Origin: Neodontobutis hainanensis
Lineage: Eukaryota > Chordata > Actinopteri > Gobiiformes > Odontobutidae
Direction of reading: 5' to 3'
Assembly (NCBI GenBank): GCA_024349245.1
Contig: JALDNG010000022.1
Span: forward strand, 10,976,501-11,040,500
Length of the DNA stretch: 64,000 nt
Part shown: in pieces, positions 38,593-47,744 of the stretch
How the letters are laid out: every line of letters starts with the position of its first letter
Position numbering within the stretch: the first letter of the stretch is position 1
Translations under genes and position numbers: made by a program
Notes under the pieces: model-generated
What the model saw: only the letters and a program-made list of their open reading frames with translations
Database searches by the model: none
Told to the model about the DNA's origin: nothing

Positions 38593-38950
38593 TCATTCAT
38601 TTACTACCGCTTTGTCCCGTTAGGGGTCGCGGGTGACTGGAGCCTATCCCAGCAGCTTTGGGCCTGAGGCGGGGTACACCCTGGACAGTGGCCAGTTAGT
38701 CACAGGGCTAACATTTAGAGACAGACAGTGACAGACAACCAGAGTTTCTGATTAACCTACACATGCATGTCTTTGGACGGTGGGAGGAAGCCGGAGCACC
38801 CAGAGAGAACCCACAGTAACACGTGGAGGACATGCAGACTCCTCACAGAAAGACCGGAGTCGGCCAAGAATGTTTGAGTCGGCCGGGTTTTAAACTCACA
38901 ACCTTCTTGCTGTAAGGCAGGAGTGCTAACCACTCTGCCACGTGCACCCC
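38593..38950 (-). mobile_element. tRNA-derived SINE, complete copy with target-site duplication
   Basis: Read on the minus strand the element starts GGGGTGCACG, with an A-box-like TGGCAGAGTGG (a good match to the Pol III A box). It continues with a degenerate B-box region, a body shared with 7302-7562, and a 3' part ('gtccagggtgtaccccgcct', 'gggataggctccagtc', 'gacaaagcggtagtaaatga') that ends in an AATG-type short repeat. Total length is about 358 bp, flanked by an exact 11-bp duplication. Compared with the 7.3-kb copy it lacks about 35 bp after 'taggttaat'. The head carries GGCCGACTC twice, 19 bp apart, as does the other copy. The minus-strand 108-codon frame across it is an artefact of the repeat. 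The intact duplication suggests an insertion not too old. Confidence 0.92.
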
Positions 38951-38961
38951 AAAGTAGAGAT
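38951..38961. repeat. SINE target-site duplication, right copy
   Basis: Exact copy of the 11-mer at 38582-38592, immediately adjoining the tRNA-like head of the inserted element. Confidence 0.85.
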
Positions 38962-39030
38962 AAAAGAACATAATCAATTTTGCCAAATTCAAAGTGCAGG
39001 ATTCCGTTGAAGGCAAAAATAACTGTATAC

Positions 39031-39412
39031 TTGAAGTAGCACAGCACAACTCTTAGCCCAATAGTATATATTCTTAAAATCATTTGGATGGCTCTTAAAC
39101 ATGAGATTGGTGCTTATCTCACTGACACAGTCCCCTCAGCTGGACAGAAACCTTCTGTCACAGGGATGGTGGCATTTCGCAAGAGCTTACAATGCCTCTT
39201 CAACACTACGTATATGATAAAAAAATAGGCTAATGCACTGGACCCTAGCAGAGTCCTATTTGTACAAAATACACTATATTTACTCTACATCCAAACATAT
39301 TGTCCATAATGTCGCTGTAAACAAAGATGGCAGCCAGCTGGTAGTAATACATTAGTTGCACAGGGAGGGATTGCACCCTCTGCTGGCAAAAAGTTACGCA
39401 GAGTTGCTTTAA
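39031..39412 (+). mobile_element. TTAA-type MITE, copy A
   Basis: A non-autonomous DNA element of about 382 bp. The left end reads TTGAAGTAGCACAGCACAAC then 'tcttagccc'. The right end, reverse-complemented, reads TTAAAGCAACTCTGCGTAAC then 'tttttgcc', so the two ends are imperfect terminal inverted repeats of about 28 bp. The right boundary is TTAA and the left is TTGA, consistent with a mutated TTAA duplication. The interior ('catgagattgg', 'ggacagaaacctt', 'cctagcagagtc', 'accctctgctggc') recurs in copies B (40796) and C (52142). No coding sequence is visible. TTAA flanks suggest piggyBac-like mobilisation, but the termini do not begin with the classic CCC, so the superfamily is unsettled. 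Confidence 0.75.
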
Positions 39413-39688
39413 TGCTTACTTTTCAAAATACTACTTTACTTTTTTTTCGATTGCACTCAAAAGAAACTAAACACAGCAATGGTCATGTTAACAATTATAG
39501 CCCGCTGTGAAATGGTTGACATATCCTTTAAAAGTATCCTCCATAAGGTAAAGCAATGGTTAGCAGTTTATCATTTCCTTCCAGTTGACTTGTCAGCGCC
39601 ACACTTAGGTACAAAACCACAGAGACAGATGTAAAATCACTGTGTTGCTACTTGTGTTTTTCCATCATGGCATAAGGACATATAAGAC

Positions 39689-39705
39689 ATATATATATAT
39701 ATATA
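39689..39705. repeat. Short (AT)n run
   Basis: Seventeen alternating A/T bases. It is a minor simple repeat. Confidence 0.85.
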
Positions 39706-40117
39706 AGCATTGTATATATGCTCAAAGCACAGCTTGCCCATTTGGAATGTGGCTGAACCTGCAGAGGAAAAGCTTTTACAAGGAAGGATAATATAGAAAC
39801 AGCCTTTATCATTGCATTACCAGTCACTGGAGGACACAAGGAGGTGACAGAGGAAGGTGACAAAAATAATAAAACAAATCAAGTTCTCCCCCAGTTTATT
39901 TTGGCAGTCGGCTCCAGAGGTCAGAAAGAGCAGCTGTCTCGCACACTGAGGAATGAGCGTGTGTGATAAGTACGATATTTTGTGGAAATGTTGAAAGAGT
40001 TAGGTGAGAGAAAGATGATAAAGAAGCGAACGAGAGGTCACACATTGTTCCATTTTATCTGGCTTAAAGAAACACTTTCTATTCTCAATGTGCATGTAAG
40101 TATTTTCATCTGTGCAT

Positions 40118-40154
40118 CAGTTGTGGTTGTTTAATGGACAAACAACCACAACTG
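40118..40154. repeat. Hairpin with 15-bp perfect arms
   Basis: CAGTTGTGGTTGTTT (40118-40132) is exactly complementary in reverse to AAACAACCACAACTG (40140-40154), with a 7-base spacer. The stem could form in RNA or as a small cruciform. It is not recognised as part of a known element or microRNA precursor. Confidence 0.85.
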
Positions 40155-40795
40155 CTCTATTTGGCTTCTACCCTCCTTAATCATCTACCCCTTATATTCC
40201 CCCACTCCCCTTATGCTGCCTGTTCTTGCTCCAGGGCTTTGCTAATGTGCTGGAAAACTGAAGGCACCCCTGCAAAAAAAAGAAGGTCTTTCCTGTGCGT
40301 ATTGGTCTTGTTGGAAGTGATTAAAAGGGGATTTGCACTGGGAGGGTTGGGATTGTTATCACTGTGTTTGATTTATCACCCCGAGCATGTGGAATGGGGG
40401 CCCTGTTGCTGCCGTAAGAAAACCATAAATTCCAGGTACACGCAATACCCGCAGACCGTTCACCGTGATGAAAACTGAAGCACGTCAGATGATGGTTTTG
40501 CAACGACTACTAGCTATGTTATTTATCACGGGTCTTTGCTGAACTGAAAGGACTAGTGTGTTAATGCTCAACAAGAAACTACACTTAGTGTAATGGGCAA
40601 TATGTCCTTATTAGATTGATAGGGACAATATCTGTATAACAAAAGAAGGGCTGCCTTCTAATTGAATGATGGTCAACCTATGCCCAGATATTGTAAAAAT
40701 GACAGAATATGTGGAAACTTGGAGATATCTACACCACCTCTTAAATGTTTTAATACCATTACTTTGGAAAGACATACAAATTCAAAGATAAAGAC

Positions 40796-41212
40796 TTAAG
40801 CCAGTAGCACCGCTTAACTTTTAGCCCCAAAAAATATTTTTATTTAAAGGTTCTTAGACATGAGATTGGTAGAATCATGCCTATTTTATTGACACAGTAG
40901 CCTACCCTCAGTTGGACAGAAACCTTCGATATAAATGAGATCCTTTCTGGCACTGCACCAGACATTACCGGAACCTAGCAGAGTCATATTTGTACTAATA
41001 CGAATATTATTAGTACAATAACATATGTACTAATATTCTAATTCCAGACCATTTTAGAAGACATGTATTTTTCTTCCAAACGTTCTACTTTGAATAATTT
41101 TCTTTCAAAAACAAAGATTGGCCATAAAATGGTGGCCGCTGTCGTAACAAAACAGAGAGTCTGTATTGGGTCTGTGCCCTCTATCGGCTAAAAGCAACAC
41201 AGGGTGGCTTTA
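40796..41212 (+). mobile_element. TTAA-type MITE, copy B
   Basis: About 417 bp, bounded on both sides by TTAA (40796-40799 and 41209-41212), in the same orientation as copy A. The left terminus runs 'gccagtagcaccgcttaact'. The right terminus, inverted, runs 'agccaccctgtgttgctttt'. Shared interior blocks with copy A include 'catgagattggt', 'ttgacacagtagcc' against 'ctgacacagtccc', 'ggacagaaaccttc' and 'cctagcagagtc'. It is somewhat longer than copy A because of an AT-rich part that contains an 8-bp inverted repeat (GTACTAAT...ATTAGTAC, near 41000). No coding capacity. Copies A and B are only 1.4 kb apart. Confidence 0.75.
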
Positions 41213-41444
41213 AGGTGATTAACAATGTGACATTTTTCATACTTTATGGAAGTGTACTGAAACATCCTGATATGTTGTTTCTCACAGAATGAATTCAGAT
41301 TTAGAATGCATACAGTATATGGGTCATTTTGAAAGTAATGCAAACCTCTGTGCCTCATTTTATAACATATCATTCAAATATTTTGCAAATACTAAATATC
41401 TGTGCTTTTTACTGAAAAATGGCTGTTCTTAATCACCAAAATTT

Positions 41445-41446
41445 TT

Positions 41447-41488
<42 letters not shown>

Positions 41489-41490
41489 AA
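41445..41490. repeat. (AT)15 microsatellite inside a 46-bp perfect palindrome
   Basis: The AT array (41453-41482) is flanked by TTATTATA and its exact mirror complement TATAATAA, making the whole 46 bases self-complementary. Such sequence readily extrudes as a cruciform and is prone to length change. It is not associated with a recognisable gene. Confidence 0.9.
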
Positions 41491-43570
41491 TATTTTTTTC
41501 AATAACTTGTATTTTATTCAAAATAAAACAATAATATTTACTTATTTTACTTATGCTGAAAGACTTTCTATTTCACTCCCTGGGCTAATTTATATTAAAT
41601 ATTGTACCCAGCATGTCTAAATATAGAAATAAATGAAATGTTAGCCTTCAATTGTGCTTTAAACATTTGACTAAACATTACATTAAAACAAGTAGATAAA
41701 TTACAGTTAGAAAAATGTAATGTCTCAAAAGTTAGAAACCAAATGTATTGCAGTTAGTTTTTACAGCAGTATGAAAACATTTTCTTTTTCTTATCCCAGA
41801 GAATAATGCTCGGGTTCATTTGTGTGTGGCTAATGGCTTGGAGTAACTTAGGGCCATCTCCTAGCAGCTACCAGGAGAAATAATGAGCATGCAGTTTTGT
41901 CAGAAAAATCTCTCCTTTTTTACAGAAGGGAGGTGATACAGTCAGTGAGGTGATATATCATAGATTGCCTTCATAAGCTTCTTTTGAACAGAGTCCAACC
42001 AAAACAGAGGTTGTGGATGACGTTGGCTTAACACACACAGGGAGCTGAGGAACATGACAATTAATAGATCTGTGTTGTCTGATGATACTACCAGACTAGT
42101 GTGTGTATGATGGATGTGTTTGGAGGGAATCCAAGAATAGACCAAGTACAACAATTCTGTGCTTGTGTTTTACAAATGGACTTAATAAAAAGTGATCTTC
42201 AACTAAATCTCAGTTTGGAATCAGTGTGGATTTTGACCCGTGGTGACCCTGATTACTGCAGAGGATGATGTTACAAATACATGTTTTCACAAGAGTCTCC
42301 ATGTGGAAATTCAATTCCATTTTTATCTCTGTTCTCTCCTACTTTTATTGTGGAACCATAGATTAGAGTGTATTTACTCAAATAGATATATTTGCTATTC
42401 TAGTTATAATATGGTTTATTTTGACAGAGTGAGATCTCCCACCATCAAACTCAATGTAAAGTGACACATTTGCCTTATCCAAAAGATGTGGGAAAGCACA
42501 TTTGAAGCGGTGTTAGAAAGGACATGGGCCACTTTATGAAAGGAGACAGGGTCAACTGTGGAGATTTGGTTACATTAGTGAGGTGCATGCTCTTTGAGTG
42601 GCTCTGGTGTGGGTCAGCCTGGAATATTAACATACATTAGTCAGAACAAAGGGCCGCACCAATAGTGGTAATGGGACGGAGGTGGAGAAGGTCAACTTCT
42701 CCTCTGGGGCCAGATGGAAACTAGCTGGTATTTTAGGCAAGAAGGCGGGATTATACTGCTTGTCTTAGATCAGGGAGAGAAATCTAATGAGGATGGATGG
42801 GTGTTATGGGGCAAGATTGTCAGTGTCCTTCAGGAGAAAACTTTTTTTAAATTTTTTTCACTCACCTTGACAATACACCCCATTTTTTATCAGGATATTA
42901 GGACAAAGTTTATGAATGTGACAAGAGATATGTTACATTGTCATGGCTGGCACAGCTGTTAAATGCTATACACTCAATTATTAAAATTGAATCGACCATA
43001 AAAGCAGCGTGGGGGTATCATGTGGCTATACTGACGTTATTTATGGAGGTGTTTGGGGTCATTTACTGGCGTCTATCTAATATGAAGGAGACTAAGAGAA
43101 ACGTCTGTGCATTTGGTTGTTTAAGTCCTTCCATGGCCTATTACTTACTCAGAAAATTAAAACAAAGCGTATGGAGCCAAAGGCTGTCATCTATTTTTTT
43201 TGTGGAAAATAGTTCATTTTTCTTGTCTGGTCCATTCATGTTGGTTTGGGTCTTTCGGAGAATGTACTGAACCGAAACACTGTGTCTGTAGGTTTTTCTA
43301 CTTTGAACGCCTTGTACATGTATGTCTAAGTATACGCACATGATGAAGGTTTGTAGACAAGCATGTGGGCTTCACTTGCATTCTGCAACCACATGCTGAC
43401 AGCAGCCGATGAAGTCTTGGTAAACAAGGAGCCAGTCCTCATTATCACTTGTGTGTACTTTTGGATTTATTGCACTTGGTCTCAAAGCCCCCTGCTGTTT
43501 CCCACAGTCACTAAGCCTGTGACAGGTCTCAATGTGTGGACACACACAGACCACCAGTGTGGCTTTGTAA

Positions 43571-43599
43571 GCCCAGAACCTGGTTTATAGGTTCTGGGC
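43571..43599. repeat. Hairpin with 11-bp GC-rich arms
   Basis: GCCCAGAACCT (43571-43581) and AGGTTCTGGGC (43589-43599) are exact reverse complements separated by GGTTTAT. The GC-rich stem is stable for its size. No gene or element context. Confidence 0.85.
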
Positions 43600-44340
43600 A
43601 ATGTAACAGCACTTGTGACAACTTAAAAAATGATCTTCATCTGCCTCATAATTGTCCATGTAAGGGCTCACATATTGTGGATTTAAGTTAACTTATTAAA
43701 TACCCAAATGTCACAGGTTGGAGACATAATCCAAATCTTTACCTAGTATGTTAAAGGTGAACTATGAACCTAGTTTGTTATATATGCCAATGTTGACCAC
43801 ATACCAACCAGCAATGGATATTAAGTCACAATATATTAGGACTAGTAATTGCAACGATAGCAAAGCTTCTGGTGATTCTCCTGTTAGAATCATTATCACA
43901 CACACATGTCACTGACCAAAGGGGATGTTGTCCAGCAACCAGGGGGTGTGGAAGCTTAGTATGAATAGAGTTATGGTTAGTGGATGAGTGGAACTGGACT
44001 TATTATATATCTGACCATGTTCAAAGTAAAAGAATACACATCAGAATCGACTGATTAATCTACAGAAGATCAGATAATAGATCAGATCCTCTCAAAGAAC
44101 TGTACAACTGTACAATTGATTATGAAACAAGAAAGCATTGTTAATCAATATTTATTAGTAGTGGACACAAAAGGTTAAATCTAAAAGTCAGTATAAAAGT
44201 CAGTCACTCATTGACACTCAGTATGAGTCTTAATGGTGGATTGTCCAGATTTAATGGACTTTCGGAAGCATGTCGAATGAGAAAATTTGTGGGTATGTAT
44301 GTCAGACAGTTTTATCTTAAGTTTTTTTTAGTGATTTAGA

Positions 44341-44840
44341 CAATAAAGGTTCATAGTACTCACTATTATTCAGCTGTTGCATTGCTTCTATAATGTATTG
44401 ATCTTGGGCCCCATTCCACAACTGCTCCTCCTCCATCCGCTCTTTTTATTATGAAGTTTTCATTCATAGAAAGATAGTTCAATGCCTTCCATTCTTTACT
44501 TGACAGGTTATTGGTCTGCGTTTTCTTTGATGTAAAAAGTTTTTCCATTTCAAAAGTAACCTTTTTGTAAAAAGTATTGAGAGTTAGATTACCAATATAT
44601 GGCATGAAAGTGGATTTTGGCTTGAAGGATTTTGGTAAATTTTGCTCAGCGCAAGGATAAAAGGATGCTTTTTTGAAATTGGTGTGGAACCAGACTTTTA
44701 GCGGGAGATTGCAATAAGACTTGTAATTCTTTGGCTGTGCTTGTTGGGGCAAATTGAGAGAACTGAGATGTGGTAAGTGTCTGTGGAATGCCAGATACAT
44801 TAATCACCTGACAATAAAGATATACTTCAAGCACCATTTA
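44341..44840 (-). pseudogene. Penelope-like retroelement N-terminal fragment, in three frames
   Basis: Minus-strand translation recovers the region upstream of and entering the reverse transcriptase of Penelope-like elements (Poseidon/Neptune group). The fragment is spread over three reading frames. Around 44750-44820 one frame gives QVINVSGIP and FAPTSTAKEL. A second frame (about 44400-44700) gives LKVWFHTNFKKASF, FKPKSTFMP, NLSSKEWKALNYL and IIKRADGGGAVVEW, the last corresponding to the family's conserved 'iKPADKGGavV' block. A third frame (44341-44409) gives QYIIEAMQQLNN and SEYYEPLL, as expected immediately downstream. Catalytic RT motifs and the GIY-YIG endonuclease are absent, so the copy is truncated as well as frameshifted. 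The family assignment rests on motif recall. Confidence 0.78.
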
Positions 44841-46852
44841 CTTTTTAAATAAACTTCATGTTAGCATTAATTAATGCATATATTGTCTGTTTCTGTTTGA
44901 GTCTAATCGGTGATCTGGTAAAGTGTTCAAGTGCAGACTTTTTCTTTTTCTGAGGCTTTCTTCAACTCATTAAATAGATTTTAAGCTTGAGTGTCTGTAA
45001 TGATGCTTAAATACAGTATTTTTCAATAGAAAAAATATTTGAAGCCATTTTGAGAGAAAGGCTAGAAAAGCTCCATCTTATAATCCCTCAAAATACTTTA
45101 ATATTCAATAAGACAATGGCATGAATGCTACTTGGATGTGACCAAAAGTTAAACGCTGTATTCCTTTGATGCTCTTCAGTTTGAGGATGCTATCTATGCT
45201 AAAACTTATAAACTTATATACAGGGGAACCACTTACGAGAGCCGTGTTTTTGATGAAATAGCCTTGTTACAATTAAGGCTTTTGATTCATTCTTTTTAAG
45301 GGCCCCAGTACATAATCACTACATCAGACTCGTACCGTGTAAATAAAGTCCACCTGGGAATGATTGTTAAATAGTTATACACTACGCAAATATAACCTAA
45401 TAACATACAATAACATGCCATCACAAATCAAATGTTATTATTTGTGTAATTACAAGAACATACAATCACTTTAAGTGATAGCAGTTCAAATACCCGATAG
45501 ATTAATAAAAATATTGCCACTGATTGTCATTACTGATATATTATTTGTGTTAATAATTATATTTAGTACAGTTAATATCAATAAAAGGATGGACCGGATG
45601 AGTTGAAAAATTTACTTGAAACTACTTTTAGCTGTTTTCTATCTGAAAACATTTTTATCTATTTAATGTTACCAGAATAATTTTAATAAAGCCAGAAAAA
45701 TGCAGGGGTTTTAATCTAAAAGCAATTACTATAAGACCTCTTCAAAAGTGAAAACAGAACATGAATGGAATTAAATACTTCAGACTGTGTTATTCTTTTT
45801 AATCAAGCTAATTAACAAACGCTGATTTGTACTGCAGTCAATCCACCTGTAAGTTTTAGTGGATCCATAAACTAAACTGTGCAGGTCATTTAACAGACTT
45901 GACTTTGCTGGACTCTACCAGCTGCTTATACTCCTACTTTTATTAATGGCCAGTGTCTGCTTGATGTTAGTTTAATCCCACATCTTTTGCAACACACACT
46001 CGCACACACGTCTGATGATTGTTTTCTTTTGCCTCTGCTTTTACAGCCTGTGTTACACAGCCACAAACTTTTACCACCACCTCCAAGTGGCTCTTGTTTT
46101 AGTCTCCATCCTTCTCATTAGTGCGGTGCATGGGGAAACGAGGATTCAGTAAAAATACAGAGCGTCATTAAAACACTGTAAGTTGTACACTCAGAATGGC
46201 ATAAGAGCCCTGTAAAACAGCTGGAAGGATGCCAGGGAACCTATTTAATTTGTCCAGCTGCTGGTGTGGGCATCTGCAACAAATCACCTCAGCTACAGGG
46301 CTAATTTGTAAAAGACACCACTGTAAAACATGTCGCAAACATAAACTGTCCTCTGTACAGAAACATGCTATGTAGAGGATTATAGAGCACCGGACGTCAC
46401 GTGCCTAAATGCTTTCTATCAACCATAATGGCAGGAAAAAGCAAGTGCCAGTGTAGATCTCAAACAGACTTAATTAAACACATTAATACCACAGTTATTC
46501 AGTTAAACTTCATTAAATCTATACCCTGACCCTCTTAATGCAGCAGGTGTGCATTTACTAAAAGTCTAGACCAATCAGATGAACCTACAAGAACACACAA
46601 GGCCGTATCTTGCAGCGGTGCATGCCTGGTGGTAATCAAGACAGTGGTGCACTGTATTTGTTATCTTGTGCCCAACGCAGCTACTTCCTGCCCGTCTGCA
46701 ACTCTGTCAGCGCCGTGAGGGGTGGTGGTTAAAAAAGCTGATCTTAGCTGCACAAGTCAAAGAGCAGTGTGTTTGTTCTTAAAAGCCCACTGCAGGGGAA
46801 TTTAGATGAACAACCACAGACTGATGCAGACATCATTAAATTCAGTTAGGAC
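44841..46852. other. Anonymous AT-rich tract
   Basis: About 2 kb with no recognised gene or repeat. The stretch 46050-46800 is compositionally more even and could include regulatory DNA, but nothing in the sequence proves it. Confidence 0.5.
46845..46852. repeat. hAT target-site duplication, left
   Basis: GTTAGGAC immediately precedes the element and matches ATTAGGTC at 47745-47752 in six of eight positions. Eight-base duplications are characteristic of hAT insertions. The mismatches imply age. Confidence 0.6.
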
Positions 46853-47744
46853 CAGTGTTAATTTTGTGATTTTAGTCTTAGTCTTTTGACTAAAATTATT
46901 TTTATTTTTAGTCTCATTTTAGTCATCTTATTTGTTTTAGTTTTAGTCTAATAAAATGTCATGCAATTTTAGTTGACTAAAATAAAAACTAAAAATCATG
47001 AGGTAATAATATTGACCTTCTGTATCAGACATAAAACTATACTTTCTTAGAAATTTGATTTAAATGTGCAAACATATTTTACATTGTTTATTTTAACACA
47101 ACTGTCTTTTTTTGAAAATTGTTTCAATCAATGAATAACAATACCAATAGTAAAAAACATCTTGCTGTCTATTTTTATATAAACAAAAATCCATCAATGT
47201 GCAATTATCAATTGGCCCAGAAAGCTAAATAATAACAATAAATGTACCATCTAAACCATCTTTGAACTTAAAGTGCCTTAAACAAGAGGATATTGCTCAT
47301 GCTACATAAACATCAAATGCAAATTTTTATTTACTTCAATTCATTTTCAGGAAAGCGCTTTGTGCTAATGAATGCTTTCTTCTAGTGAGGTCACCTGTGA
47401 CATTAAATACTCTTTCTGCAAAAGCTTGAGAAGCTGACATTGCCAAAAGATCTAATGCTAACGGTTTGTCTCTGATTAGGATCTTGGCACCACCGCGTAA
47501 CAATTAGGCGCGCTCTGATTGGCTTACTTGACTCATTCCGCCCGTTCCACCTTTTCCTTCTCCTAACTGGTTTACGTCAGTTTTTTTGTCTCGTCTTTTA
47601 TTTGTTGACAAAAATGTCCATCTATTTAGTTATTGTTTTAGTCATTATAGTCTTTTTTATTTAGTTTTTGTTTTGTTTTCGTCTGCAAAAAACATGTGTT
47701 GACAAAATATTTATGTTCTAGATTCCGTCAACAAATTAACACTG
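46853..47744 (-). mobile_element. hAT transposon deletion derivative, 892 bp
   Basis: The element starts CAGTGTTAATTT and ends AAATTAACACTG, exact 12-bp terminal inverted repeats of hAT type, and is flanked by an imperfect 8-bp duplication. Subterminal DNA is rich in TTTTAGTC/GACTAAAA motifs, many at the left end and fewer at the right. Such repeats often act as transposase binding sites. An open minus-strand frame for the end of a transposase (47336-47503) lies inside, so the coding strand is minus and the 5' end of the element is at 47744. Only about 240 bp separate that end from the surviving coding tail, so most of the transposase gene has been deleted. The copy is therefore non-autonomous. 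Confidence 0.85.
47336..47503 (-). pseudogene. hAT transposase C-terminal dimerisation domain remnant
   Basis: Read on the minus strand, 55 sense codons run without interruption to a TGA stop at 47336-47338. The peptide includes KPLALDLLAMSASQAFAERV, then VFNVTGDLTRRKHSL, and ends AFLKMN. This matches the hAT C-terminal (hATC) dimerisation signature, in which a small-residue stretch is followed by ERVFS..G.....R..L and a hydrophobic close. Upstream, an in-frame TAA at 47504-47506 and unrelated sequence mark a probable deletion junction. The BED zinc finger and the DDE catalytic residues are missing. That the frame remains open to the natural stop suggests modest age or chance preservation. 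Product activity is not expected. Confidence 0.85.

Larger units (their letters stand above)
39413..40795. other. Anonymous spacer between MITE copies
   Basis: No gene seen. It holds the 17-base AT run at 39689-39705 and the hairpin at 40118-40154. A compact, more complex segment at about 40310-40510 could be a conserved non-coding element. The 114-codon frame at 40134-40478 overlaps an opposite-strand frame and has no recognisable domain. Confidence 0.5.
41213..44340. other. Anonymous non-coding tract
   Basis: About 3.1 kb without a recognised gene. It includes the AT palindrome at 41445-41490, the hairpin at 43571-43599 and a 12-bp-period duplication (AAAAGTCAGT twice, 44183-44204). Frames of 60-110 codons occur on both strands (for example 42938-43270), but they overlap one another and show no domain. 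Confidence 0.5.

Noticed and set aside
38757..39083. 108-codon minus-strand frame
   Set aside because: Most of it lies in the SINE at 38593-38950, so it is a repeat-derived artefact.
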